Origin: Paraburkholderia susongensis
Lineage (GTDB): Bacteria; Pseudomonadota; Gammaproteobacteria; Burkholderiales; Burkholderiaceae
Assembly (NCBI RefSeq): GCF_900177725.1
Contig: NZ_FXAT01000007.1
Coordinates: 294,310 to 358,309 of the forward strand
DNA: 64,000 nt
Reading direction: 5' to 3'
This document shows positions 16,339 to 25,160 of this stretch, piece by piece; the first letter of the stretch is position 1; every line of letters begins with the position of its first letter. Below the pieces are notes generated by a model. The model searched no databases. It was given only the letters and a program-made list of their open reading frames with translations, and was not told where the DNA came from. The position numbers and the translations under genes were made by a program.

Positions 16339-17229
16339 TCATGAACACGTGCCCTCGCGTTCGAGCCATGAACCGAACAGCACGACCAGTTCATCGCCAA
16401 ACTTTTCATCCGGAACGTAGGTGCAATAGCTGCGCGATGGCAGACGAGGACCGGCGAACGGTGCGACAAGCCGGCCAGCGGCGAGATCGTCGGATACCAG
16501 CGCAGTCGGCCCCATTGCGATGCCGATTCCGTCGATGGCAGCCTGCAAGGTCAGGTAGAAGTGGTCGAAGGTCAACGCCGCAGCCGGCCTCAGGGCAGGA
16601 ATCTGCGCGCTCGCCAGCCAGTCGGGCCACAGCCGCGGAAGGCTCGAGGTATGCAGCAACGTGTGTTGTCGCATATCGCCCGGCGATCGAAGCGGCAAGC
16701 GCTGCAGAAGCGCCGGGCTACAGACCGGAAGCCTTTCCTCGGAGAGGAAAGGCCGCATCGAGTAGCCGTAGAACGTGTCCGGACCACCCCGGATGATGAT
16801 GTCGTAGTTTTCTTTCAGGCTCTCCAACGGCCCGTTCGACGTCTCCACCTTGACCTCCACGTCGGGATGCTCAGCGCGGAATTTCGCCAGCCTCGGCACC
16901 AGCCAGCGCAACGTGAAGGTCGCGGGCGCGTTCACGGACAGTGTCCGGGCGACCGTTTCGGGCACACCGTATCTCGCGGTTGCCTGCGAAAGCCGTTCGA
17001 ACAAGGGGCCGATTTCCTCCAGATAGGCCTTCGCCGCCGGCGTCGGCTTCACGCGCCGGTTTTGCCGTTCAAACAACGCTGCGCCGAGCCATTCCTCCAG
17101 CAGGCGCACGTGCTGGCTCACCGCACCTGGAGTCACGTGCAGCTCCGCGGCGGCTTCCTTGAAGCTGCCGAGCCGACCGGCAGCCTCGAAGGCTCGCAAG
17201 GCATTGAGCGGGGGCAATAGCCGTTTCAT
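16339..17229 (-). CDS. LysR-family regulator (GcvA-like)
   Basis: 296 residues. MKRLLPPLNALRAFEAAGRLGSFKEAAAELHVTPGAVSQHVRLLE is the typical GcvA/AmpR-subgroup N-terminus. It is divergent from the EamA transporter gene across a 123-base gap, the usual arrangement for a LysR protein controlling its neighbour. Confidence 0.9.
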   Translation of the reverse strand: MKRLLPPLNALRAFEAAGRLGSFKEAAAELHVTPGAVSQHVRLLEEWLGAALFERQNRRVKPTPAAKAYLEEIGPLFERLSQATARYGVPETVARTLSVNAPATFTLRWLVPRLAKFRAEHPDVEVKVETSNGPLESLKENYDIIIRGGPDTFYGYSMRPFLSEERLPVCSPALLQRLPLRSPGDMRQHTLLHTSSLPRLWPDWLASAQIPALRPAAALTFDHFYLTLQAAIDGIGIAMGPTALVSDDLAAGRLVAPFAGPRLPSRSYCTYVPDEKFGDELVVLFGSWLEREGTCS

Positions 17230-17352
17230 TGGAAAGAGTTTTTCTAACGTGATCTCTCAATTTATCTGGTTTGTCGGCGAGTCTCAAGATAGATATTCTT
17301 CCTGCTGCGTCATCAATGAAATCTCCCGCTCCCTTTCCGGCCCGCAATCCCC

Positions 17353-18195
17353 ATGCTCAGTCATACCGGCGGTACCGTGCTCTTCGCCGCGCTGCTCCAC
17401 GCGAGCTGGAACGCGATGCTGCACGGCAACCGCGACCGGTTTTTGTCCATGACGTGGATGAGCATCGCCATCGCGGTGGTTGCCACGTTCGTTGTCCTGT
17501 CCACTCCCTTGCCGGCTAGCGCCGCGTGGCCTTACATCGTCGCGTCGGGGCTCGTGCATATCTTCTACAACGTGAGCCTCGTGCGGTCGTATCGCCGCAA
17601 TGACCTGGCGCTGGCGTACCCGATCGCGCGAGGCTCATCGCCGCTGCTTGTCACGCTCGGCGCGGCGCTCTTCGCGCATGAAGCGATCGGCGTTCTGCAC
17701 GCTCTCGGGATCGTGATGGTATCGGGCGGGATCATCGCGATCGCGCTGCAGGGTCGTCATGTGTCGCGCGCGGGTGCGTTGGCTGCGCTGACGACCGGTG
17801 CAACGATCGCGCTCTATACCGTGATCGACGGCATAGGCGTGCGGTTGTCCGACGGCCAGCCGCTTAGCTACACCGCATGGATGTTCCTGTTCTATTGGCT
17901 GATGCCGGTGCTATTCGTCGCGCTGCGTGGGCTCGCGCCGCTATGGACGCCGGTACGCGCCGAGCCGCTGTCGATCGCCTCGTCGCTGGCCGGCGGGCTA
18001 GTGTCGATCGCGGCGTATGGCATTGTGATCTGGGCGCTGCAGTCGGGCGCGATGGGTGCGGTATCGGCGTTGCGCGAGACCAGCGTGGTGTGCGCGGTAG
18101 TGATCGGACGGGTGTTTCTGCGCGAAGCGGTGAGTGGAGCGCGCTGGCTCGCCTGCGTGGTCGTCGCGGCCGGAGCGGTTTGTCTGGGGCTTTGA
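17353..18195 (+). CDS. EamA/DMT-family transporter
   Basis: 280 residues, about ten hydrophobic helices in two repeats. The first half contains HASWNAMLHG and RRNDLALAYPIARGSSPLLVTLGA, the second ALRETSVVCAVVIGRVFLREAVSG, which is the conserved repeat end of EamA proteins. Such carriers export or exchange metabolites. It is divergent from the GcvA-like regulator, which probably controls it. The substrate is unknown. Confidence 0.87.
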   Translation: MLSHTGGTVLFAALLHASWNAMLHGNRDRFLSMTWMSIAIAVVATFVVLSTPLPASAAWPYIVASGLVHIFYNVSLVRSYRRNDLALAYPIARGSSPLLVTLGAALFAHEAIGVLHALGIVMVSGGIIAIALQGRHVSRAGALAALTTGATIALYTVIDGIGVRLSDGQPLSYTAWMFLFYWLMPVLFVALRGLAPLWTPVRAEPLSIASSLAGGLVSIAAYGIVIWALQSGAMGAVSALRETSVVCAVVIGRVFLREAVSGARWLACVVVAAGAVCLGL

Positions 18196-18290
18196 CATGC
18201 CCTGAAGCGCATCATTCGTTTCTCGTGCGTCATCGTTCAATCGATCGCAGCCCTAAATTATTGTCCCGTCACCACATGAAGGTTCGCTAA

Positions 18291-19052
18291 ATGAATACCG
18301 TCCCGCAGGCTCCGCTAATTCTGATAACGGGTGGAGGTCGTGGTGTAGGCGCGGCGACTGCGCGTCTTGCTGCCGCACAAGGCTACGACGTAGCGATGAG
18401 CTTCGTCTCCAACGAATCAGCCGCCCTTGCGGTGGCAGCCGATGTAGAGGCGATGGGGCGCCGGGCGTTACCCGTGCGCGCGGATAGCGCGGATCCAGGG
18501 CAGGTCGCTCAGCTATTCGCCGCGATCGACCGGGAGTTCGGCCGGATCGATGTGCTGGTGAATAACGCCGCGATAATTGCGCAGCAGTCCCGGCTGGAGG
18601 ATCTCGAATTCGAGCGGATGCAACGTATCTTCGCGGTCAACTCGATAGGCCCTATCCTCTGTGCACAGCAAGCGGTGAAGCGGATGTCCTGGCGTCACAA
18701 TGGGCGGGGCGGCGCCGTGATCAACATCTCATCGGCGTCGGCCCGGCTCGGCAGTCCAAACGAATATGTCGACTACGCCGCATCGAAAGGCGCCGTTGAA
18801 ACATTCACTACCGGCTTTGCAAAAGAAGTCGCGCGGGATGGCATACGCGTCAACTGCGTTCGCCCTGGGCACATCTACACTGACATGCATGCGAGCGGCG
18901 GAGAGCCTGGACGGGTGGATCGCGTCAAGGACTCGATTCCCATGGGAAGAGGCGGTCAGCCTGAAGAGGTTGCGCGGGCGATCCTATGGCTGGCAAGCGC
19001 CGAGGCTTCGTTCATTACCGGCACGTTCCTCGATGTCACGGGCGGCAAGTGA
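18291..19052 (+). CDS. Short-chain dehydrogenase/reductase (classical)
   Basis: 253 residues. TGGGRGVG (about 13-20) is the cofactor-binding turn, NNAA (about 91-94) is present, and the catalytic Ser148, Tyr162 and Lys166 (YAASK) are intact, in contrast to the SDR at 1749-2453. It ends with the FabG-like TGTFLDVTGGK. It follows the EamA gene by 95 bases. The substrate cannot be told; annotation as glucose-1-dehydrogenase or FabG-like is typical. Confidence 0.9.
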   Translation: MNTVPQAPLILITGGGRGVGAATARLAAAQGYDVAMSFVSNESAALAVAADVEAMGRRALPVRADSADPGQVAQLFAAIDREFGRIDVLVNNAAIIAQQSRLEDLEFERMQRIFAVNSIGPILCAQQAVKRMSWRHNGRGGAVINISSASARLGSPNEYVDYAASKGAVETFTTGFAKEVARDGIRVNCVRPGHIYTDMHASGGEPGRVDRVKDSIPMGRGGQPEEVARAILWLASAEASFITGTFLDVTGGK

Positions 19053-19077
19053 GCGGTTTTTTTTGCGGCGTCTTGCG

Positions 19078-19968
19078 TCATGGTTCCGAAAACAGGTGCT
19101 CGCACATGAAGTCGACGAAAACGCGCAACCTGGGCGACAGTTGGCGGCTCGACGGCCACAGGATCGAGAACTGGCCGGGCGGGATGGTGTGATTCTCGAG
19201 CACGGTGACGAGCGTACCGCTTGCAAGCGCGTCACGCGCGAGGAAGTCCGGCATGAAACCAATCCCGAACCCTGCGATGACTACACCACGCAGCGCTTCC
19301 ATGTTATTGCAGGTCATCGCAGTGCGCAGGTTCGGCGGCTCGCTGCCGTCGTCCGCGAGCGTCCACGGCTGCAGCTTGCCGGTGGTCGGGAACCGGTAGC
19401 GCACGCAACCGTGTGCGGCCAACTCGGCGATCGTGCGCGGCAGGCCGGCGCGCGCCACATAGTCGGGCGACGCGCACAGCACGAACCGGAACGGACCAAG
19501 CCGACGCGACATCAGACTCGAATCGGTGAGCGTGCCACTGCGGATCACCGCGTCGAAACTGCCCTCAACGACATCGACGAGACGATCGTTGAAATCGAGG
19601 TCGAGCTCGACGTCCGGATAGCGCGCGCCGAATGCCGGCAGCACCGGCAGCAGGAAACGATAGCCGATCACGGGCAGGCTCACGCGCAGCCGGCCACGCG
19701 GAGTTTGAGCAGCCTTCGACAACATCATCTCCGCGTCTTGCAGTTCTTCGAGGATTCGCTGGCAGCGCTCGTGGAAGTGCCGCCCTTCTTCCGTCAGCGT
19801 CACGCGACGTGTGGTTCTGTGAAACAGCCGTACGCCGAGGGAGTGCTCGAGCTTTGCGATCGTCTTGCCAACCGCCGATGCGGAGACGCCGAGCTTGCGT
19901 CCGGCTGCGACGAAGCTGAGTGCCTCCGCGGTGCGCACGAATGCCACGATGCCGTTCAGGTTATCCAT
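19078..19968 (-). CDS. LysR-family regulator
   Basis: 296 residues with the N-terminal helix-turn-helix VAAGRKLGVSASAVGKTIAKLEHSLGVRLFHRTTRRV and a ligand domain of the CrgA/DmlR-like group. It diverges from the MFS gene at 20122 over about 150 bases that carry a direct repeat (see 19998-20029). Confidence 0.9.
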   Translation of the reverse strand: MDNLNGIVAFVRTAEALSFVAAGRKLGVSASAVGKTIAKLEHSLGVRLFHRTTRRVTLTEEGRHFHERCQRILEELQDAEMMLSKAAQTPRGRLRVSLPVIGYRFLLPVLPAFGARYPDVELDLDFNDRLVDVVEGSFDAVIRSGTLTDSSLMSRRLGPFRFVLCASPDYVARAGLPRTIAELAAHGCVRYRFPTTGKLQPWTLADDGSEPPNLRTAMTCNNMEALRGVVIAGFGIGFMPDFLARDALASGTLVTVLENHTIPPGQFSILWPSSRQLSPRLRVFVDFMCEHLFSEP

Positions 19969-19997
19969 GCCGTTTCCATCCTCGCTGATCCGATCTA

Positions 19998-20029
19998 TTG
20001 CGGAATGTAAATCCGTTATTTGCGGAATG
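19998..20029. promoter_or_regulatory. Direct repeat in the LysR/MFS divergent region
   Basis: TTGCGGAATG occurs at 19998-20007 and again at 20020-20029, 22 bases apart, that is about two helical turns on the same face. CGGA and TCCG at 20001-20015 also form a short inverted repeat. This is a plausible binding site for the LysR protein encoded at 19078-19968. Confidence 0.45.
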
Positions 20030-20121
20030 ATAAGGACTTTTTCGTAGATTGAATCCAGATTATCGTCTGTCGCTCTATCTGGCGCGCTTCGTCACGGCGC
20101 GCCGGTATTCCAGGAGCAATG

Positions 20122-21714
20122 ATGGACACTACGAATTCTTCCGGCTCGACCCGGCGGCTCGCCGTGCTCGCCGCCGTCTGCGTGGCCGCGCTCGCGCTGC
20201 CGCTTTCGTTCTCTGCTGGGGCGGTCGCGACGCCGGCGATCGGTCGCGATCTCGGTGGCGGTCCTGCGGCGATGAGCTGGATCACAAACGCGTTCATGCT
20301 CGCGTTCGGCAGTCTGCTGATGGCGGCGGGCACGCTCGCGGACCGGTTCGGCCGCAAACGGCTTTTCATGTATGGCGTCGCGGCCTTTGCACTGAGTTCT
20401 CTCGCGCTTGGTTTTGCGCCGTCGATAGTCGTCGTCGATCTGCTACGCGCGGCGCAGGGCGTCGCGGCCGCCGCGGCGCTCGCGGGGGGCACGGCAGCGC
20501 TCGCGCAGGAATTCGACGGCCATGCGCGGACCCGCGCATTCAGCGTGCTGGGTACGACGTTTGGGATCGGTCTTGCATTCGGACCGGTGCTTGCCGGTTG
20601 GCTGATCGCGCAGTTCGGCTGGCGCGCGATCTTCGCGACAGGCGCGCTTGCGGGTGTGCTGTCATTCATATTCGGCGTGCCGCAGATGCGCGAGTCACGC
20701 GACCCGAATGCACGTCGACTCGACTGGGCGGGCGCGGCCACGTTCACCGCCGCGCTCGCGTGCTTCACGTGGGGGGTGATCGAAGCACCATCGCGTAACT
20801 GGACGTCGCTGCCTGTCGTCGCGCTGCTAACTGCTTGCGTCGCGTTCGCGATTGCGTTCGTCGTCATCGAGACGCACACCGAGAGACCCATGCTGGACCT
20901 CTCGCTATTCCGTTACCCGCGCTTCATCGGCGTGCAGGTATTGCCGATCGCAACCTGCTACTGCTACATCGTGCTGCTCGTCCTGCTGCCGCTGCGCTTC
21001 ATCGGGATTGACGGATTCGACGAGATTCATGCCGGCTGGCTGATGCTTGCGTTGTCGTCGCCGATGCTGGTTGTGCCGTTCGTCGCAGCCACGCTGACCC
21101 GCTGGATGTCGGCGGGCGCGATCTCGGGGCTCGGGCTTGTCATCGCGGCCGCGGGGCTGCACGCGCTCGGCAGCGCGCTGCGCATCGGCACTGGGTCGAG
21201 CGCGATCGTGCCGATGCTCGTAATCGGCGTCGGCGCGGGGCTGCCGTGGGGGCTAATGGACGGACTATCGGTAAGCGTCGTGCCGAAGTCGCGTGCCGGA
21301 ATGGCAACGGGTATCTTCAGCACCACGCGAGTCGCGGGCGAAGGCGTCGCGCTTGCGGTCGTGAGCGCGCTGCTCGCCGCTCTCGCGCAGGGCAACCTGC
21401 ACGCGGCGGCGCCAGCCGCGGCGCCAGCTGCTCTCGCCGAGGCGGCCGCGCGGCTCGCAACAGGAGACCTCGCGCACGCCGCCGCGAGGCTGCCGGAGGT
21501 TGCGCAAGCGACTCTCCAGGCCTCCTATCATGCGGCGTTCGGCCGGCTGATCGACGGGCTCACGGTCATCACCTTGCTTGCTGCGCTCGCGGCGTTCGCG
21601 TTCCTGAGCCGGGTCCGCGCGCAAGACGAACCCGTCGTCGCGAAGTCGGATGACGCGCACGCGGCCCGCTCTTTATCAACAGTTTGTGTCGACGGGCTTG
21701 TTGATAGGCGTTGA
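20122..21714 (+). CDS. MFS transporter, DHA2 (14-helix) drug-efflux type
   Basis: 530 residues with about 14 hydrophobic segments. GTLADRFGRKRLF is motif A between helices 2 and 3, GPVLAGWLIAQFGWRAIF is the antiporter motif C region, and SAGAVATPAIGRDL matches motif D1. AGGAG at 20112-20116 supports ATG 20122 over 20119. It is divergent from a LysR regulator, a common layout for inducible exporters. The exported compound is unknown. Confidence 0.9.
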   Translation: MDTTNSSGSTRRLAVLAAVCVAALALPLSFSAGAVATPAIGRDLGGGPAAMSWITNAFMLAFGSLLMAAGTLADRFGRKRLFMYGVAAFALSSLALGFAPSIVVVDLLRAAQGVAAAAALAGGTAALAQEFDGHARTRAFSVLGTTFGIGLAFGPVLAGWLIAQFGWRAIFATGALAGVLSFIFGVPQMRESRDPNARRLDWAGAATFTAALACFTWGVIEAPSRNWTSLPVVALLTACVAFAIAFVVIETHTERPMLDLSLFRYPRFIGVQVLPIATCYCYIVLLVLLPLRFIGIDGFDEIHAGWLMLALSSPMLVVPFVAATLTRWMSAGAISGLGLVIAAAGLHALGSALRIGTGSSAIVPMLVIGVGAGLPWGLMDGLSVSVVPKSRAGMATGIFSTTRVAGEGVALAVVSALLAALAQGNLHAAAPAAAPAALAEAAARLATGDLAHAAARLPEVAQATLQASYHAAFGRLIDGLTVITLLAALAAFAFLSRVRAQDEPVVAKSDDAHAARSLSTVCVDGLVDRR

Positions 21715-21749
21715 TAATCTGCTGGTTCTGTAGCTAGTTCGCCAGCACT

Positions 21750-22568
21750 TCAACCAGCGATCCGCCGCAGAAACTCGAGCACCACGCGATTGAACTGCGC
21801 CGGCCGTTGCAGCGGCGCGAAATGGCTGACACCCGGCAGCATCACCAGTTGCGCGCCGGGAATGCTGCGCGCGAGATAGTCGGCGTGTTCGGGCTTGATG
21901 AACTCGTCGTGCTCGCTCTGCACGACCTCGACCGGCACGCGGATGCGGGCAAGATCCGCCGCCGAATAGTTGGGCTGCGTGCGCATCATCTCGCTGACCG
22001 CGGCGACGAACGCGTCGAAGTCGCTCGGCGTCGCCGAGAGGCTCGCGTAGTCCTTCGAATGGCGGCCGAAGCAGCGGTCGATCACCGGCGTCGGCACAAA
22101 CGGCTTCGTGCCGCTCGGGTCCATGTTGCAGCCGAAGAAAAACACGCCTGCCACGCGCTCGGGTGCGAGCGACGCCAGCACGAGCGAGACGCACGCGCCG
22201 TCGCTCCAGCCAACCAGCGCCGCTTTGTCGAGCCGCAGCGCGTCCATCACGGCGAGCACGTCCGACGCCATCAGCTCGTAGCGATAGGGTCGCGCATTGC
22301 GTGTGCTGCGGCCGTGGCCGCGGCTATCGATCACGACGACGCGATGTCCGGCGCCAGTCAGCGCGGGCACCTGATAACCCCAGTTGCCGCTATGCCCCAA
22401 ACCACCGTGCAGCAGGATCACGGGCGCGCCCGAGCCATACGACGCATACCAGATGCGCGCGCCGTCATGCTCGACGTGGCCGCTTTCGTTCGCAGCCGGA
22501 AGCGGCGCGGCGCCGTGCGAGGCGAAGTGTTCGAGGGTGTCGTCGTGCTGCTGGGGAGTGGGGTTCAT
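21750..22568 (-). CDS. Alpha/beta hydrolase
   Basis: 272 residues. HGGLGHSGNW forms the oxyanion region, the nucleophile elbow is VGWSDGA (Ser about 122), the acid is in SEHDEF and the His in PGVSHFAP. DSRGHGRS is typical of the epoxide hydrolase / 3-oxoadipate enol-lactonase branch. Start 22568 has GGAG upstream. It lies 16 bases after the DASS carrier gene on the same strand, so the pair is an operon; it may hydrolyse an ester related to the transported acid. Confidence 0.88.
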   Translation of the reverse strand: MNPTPQQHDDTLEHFASHGAAPLPAANESGHVEHDGARIWYASYGSGAPVILLHGGLGHSGNWGYQVPALTGAGHRVVVIDSRGHGRSTRNARPYRYELMASDVLAVMDALRLDKAALVGWSDGACVSLVLASLAPERVAGVFFFGCNMDPSGTKPFVPTPVIDRCFGRHSKDYASLSATPSDFDAFVAAVSEMMRTQPNYSAADLARIRVPVEVVQSEHDEFIKPEHADYLARSIPGAQLVMLPGVSHFAPLQRPAQFNRVVLEFLRRIAG

Positions 22569-22584
22569 CGTGGTCTCCGAAATT

Positions 22585-24096
22585 TCATAGCCAGCCGAGC
22601 CAGTGCCACCACGTCGCCGCAAACAGCAGAAGCAGCCCATACCCGACGATCGTCAGCACGATGCCGACGCGCGCGAACTGGCGCGCGTTGAAGGTATCCG
22701 TGGCGAGGCACACCATGTTTTGCGGCGCGTTGATCGGCAGCACGAAGCCGAAGCTCACGACGTAGCCGAGCAGCATCGTCATGCCGAGCCGGCTGAAGTC
22801 GCCCTGCATCGATTGCAGCACCGCGATCAGGATCGGCAGCATGGCCGAGGTCAGCGCTGTCGCGCTCGCGAAACCGAGGTGAATCACGATCAGGAACGCG
22901 GACAGGATCGCGAACGCGGTGAACGCGCTCGCGCGATCGAGCCCGGTGTGATGCGCGACGAGGTCGCCGAGCCACTGGCCGGCTGTCGTCGTGAGCAGCG
23001 CGGTGCCGAGGCTGATGCCGACGCCGAACACGATCACCGTGCCCCACGGAATGCGGCTTTGCACGGTCTTCCAGTCCATCACGCCGATGCGCGGCAGCAT
23101 CAGGATCACGAGGCCAATGTAGGTGACCGACGTGGTATCGAACGGATGCAGCTTGCCTTCGGTCGCCCAGAAGAACAGCAGGCCGATGGCGACGCCGAGC
23201 AGGCGCTTCTGCGGACCGGTCATCGGCCCGAGTTCGCGCAGCGAGCGCGCCACGGCTTCCTTGCCGCCGGCGATCTGGTCGGTTTCGGGCGGCAGCATCT
23301 TCAGCACGATGAAGAGCAGCGCCGCCGACATCGCGATCGCCCACGGCGCGCCCGCGATCAGCCAATCGAGCCACGTGATGCGCGCGCCGAGCATCTTGTC
23401 CATGAAGCCGACCGTCAGCAGATTCTGCGCGGCGGCGGTGAGAATGCCGACGTTCCAGATGCTGGTCGCCTGCGCGACCACGATCATGATGCCGGCCGCG
23501 ATATTCGAGCGTTTGTCGACGCCGAACGCCGAGATCACGCCGATCATGATCGGCACGACGCAGGCGCTGCGCGCGGTCGCGCTCGGCACGACGAGCGACA
23601 GCACGATCGTCACCGCAATCGAGCCGATCAGGATGCGCCGCGTGGTCGTGCCGATCAGCGACAGCGTGACGAGCGCGATGCGTTTGTCGAGGCCGGTGAT
23701 CGTCATTGCCGCGGAGATGAACAGCGCGCCCGCGACGAGCGCGAGCGCCGAATTCGAGAACCCGGCGAGCCCCATGCTGATCGCGGCCGAGGTGCCGTAC
23801 GTGACGCTCGGGTCCTTGATGGTCGGCGCGGTGCCGATCAGAAACGCAATCAGCGACGTGATGATGATCGCGCTCGCTTCGTACGACACGCCCTCGGTCA
23901 GCCAGACCACCACCGCGAACGCGAGAATCGCGAGCATGCGATGCCCGGCGGGCGGCAACGTGGCGGGCAGCGGCAGCAGCAGAACCACGATCAGCGCGAC
24001 GACGCTCGCGATCAGGCCGATCGGCACACCGTGCCTGACGGGCGCGGAGCCCGTGGAGCCGGGGCTGGGTTGAGCTTCGGGTTTCGATACGCTCAT
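22585..24096 (-). CDS. DASS/SLC13-family anion:sodium symporter
   Basis: 503 residues, about 12-13 hydrophobic helices. VVVWLTEGVSYEASAII, VVPSATARSACVVPIMIG (the SNT-like hairpin region, here SAT) and FVLPINAPQNMV near the C-terminus identify the divalent anion/sodium symporter family that carries succinate, citrate, tartrate or sulfate. It sits between a LysR gene and an alpha/beta hydrolase, all on the minus strand. Regulation by the LysR protein is likely. Confidence 0.87.
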   Translation of the reverse strand: MSVSKPEAQPSPGSTGSAPVRHGVPIGLIASVVALIVVLLLPLPATLPPAGHRMLAILAFAVVVWLTEGVSYEASAIIITSLIAFLIGTAPTIKDPSVTYGTSAAISMGLAGFSNSALALVAGALFISAAMTITGLDKRIALVTLSLIGTTTRRILIGSIAVTIVLSLVVPSATARSACVVPIMIGVISAFGVDKRSNIAAGIMIVVAQATSIWNVGILTAAAQNLLTVGFMDKMLGARITWLDWLIAGAPWAIAMSAALLFIVLKMLPPETDQIAGGKEAVARSLRELGPMTGPQKRLLGVAIGLLFFWATEGKLHPFDTTSVTYIGLVILMLPRIGVMDWKTVQSRIPWGTVIVFGVGISLGTALLTTTAGQWLGDLVAHHTGLDRASAFTAFAILSAFLIVIHLGFASATALTSAMLPILIAVLQSMQGDFSRLGMTMLLGYVVSFGFVLPINAPQNMVCLATDTFNARQFARVGIVLTIVGYGLLLLFAATWWHWLGWL

Positions 24097-24138
24097 GCTT
24101 GTCGCTCCTTGCCAGGGAATGTCGCAACCGCTGTTGTA

Positions 24139-25062
24139 TCACGCCATCGGTTTCCGTTCGAAGGCGGCATCGGCGCCGAGCCGCTCGAGCAGCATCGCGA
24201 CGAACGTTTCCGTGACCGGCGGCAAGGTCCTGCCGCGCTTTCTGATGAGCGCGATCGGCCGCGTGAACGCGGGGTCGTCGATCGGCCGCGCGACCAGCTC
24301 GGGCTCCGCGCGCACCTCGCGCGCCGACTCTGGAAGGATCGTCACGCCGAGCCCGGCGCGCACCATCGCGACGGCGCTCATCATGTAGGTCGGCTCGCAG
24401 GCGACCTGCGGCACGCATTGCACGTTGGCGAAGGCGCTGTCGACGACCGCGCGCACGCTCGTGCCCTGCGCGGTCAGCACGAGCGGCTCGGCGGCGAGAT
24501 CGGCGAGCGTGATGCGCCGGCGCCGCCGCGCGAGCGCATGCTGCTTCGGCAGCACTACGACGAGCCTGTCGAGGCCCGCATGCAGCACCTCGAGCCCGCT
24601 GTCGTTCAGCTCGCCGCCCGTGAGCCCGATATCGGCCTCCTCATTGCGCACGAGCGTATTGACCATGCTCGCGACGACGTCGCGCACCTCGAAGCCGACG
24701 CGCGGCACCGCCTTCTTCAGCTTCTGCACGAGTTCGGGCAACACGCTCGCCGCGAACGTCGGCAGACACGCGATGCGCACCGTGCCGCTCGCGCCTTCGC
24801 CGAGCGCGCGCGCATCGAGCAGCACGTGCTCCATGTCGTACAGCGATTTCTGCAAGACGGGCAGCAGCTCGCGGCCGGTCGGCGTGAGCGCGACGTTGCG
24901 GCTATTGCGGTCGAACAGGCGCAGGCCGACCGTTTCCTCGAGCCGGCGAATCTGCACCGTCAACGCCGGTTGCGACAGATGCAGCCGCGCCGCCGCGCGC
25001 GTGAAGCTGCCCGTTTGCGCGACCGCGATAAACGCGCGGATGTCCCGCAGATTCAGATCCAT
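24139..25062 (-). CDS. LysR-family regulator between two carboxylate transporter operons
   Basis: 307 residues. MDLNLRDIRAFIAVAQTGSFTRAAARLHLSQPALTVQIRRLEE is a canonical LysR N-terminus, and the effector domain is of the CbbR/CynR-like type. I place the start at 25062; the extra codons to 25083 overlap a likely operator. It is divergent from the CitMHS gene and upstream, in the same direction, of the DASS carrier and hydrolase, so it can control both sides. Confidence 0.9.
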   Translation of the reverse strand: MDLNLRDIRAFIAVAQTGSFTRAAARLHLSQPALTVQIRRLEETVGLRLFDRNSRNVALTPTGRELLPVLQKSLYDMEHVLLDARALGEGASGTVRIACLPTFAASVLPELVQKLKKAVPRVGFEVRDVVASMVNTLVRNEEADIGLTGGELNDSGLEVLHAGLDRLVVVLPKQHALARRRRRITLADLAAEPLVLTAQGTSVRAVVDSAFANVQCVPQVACEPTYMMSAVAMVRAGLGVTILPESAREVRAEPELVARPIDDPAFTRPIALIRKRGRTLPPVTETFVAMLLERLGADAAFERKPMA

Positions 25063-25071
25063 GATGATTTG

Positions 25072-25086
25072 TGATTGCTGCAATCA
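25072..25086. promoter_or_regulatory. Perfect inverted repeat, likely LysR operator
   Basis: TGATTGC-T-GCAATCA is a perfect 15-base palindrome starting 10 bases upstream of the LysR start codon and 75 bases before the CitMHS start. Extra ATTGC half-sites follow at about 25096 and 25103. Position and shape suit an autoregulatory and activating LysR site. Confidence 0.55.
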
Positions 25087-25160
25087 ATTCATTTCAATTG
25101 CTTTATTGCTGCACCGAACTTACGCTCGATCACACTAAAAAACAACCTGGAGACAAGCAC

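Noticed and set aside
21671..21700. TATCAACA / TGTTGATA inverted repeat at the end of the DHA2 exporter gene
   Set aside because: It overlaps the coding end of the exporter, the loop is long and there is no U-tract, so terminator function is not supported.
22603..25074. An 823-codon open frame on the plus strand across the DASS carrier and LysR genes
   Set aside because: It is antisense to two clearly conserved minus-strand genes, is dominated by Arg, His, Asp and Glu as expected from mirrored GC-rich codons, and matches no fold.
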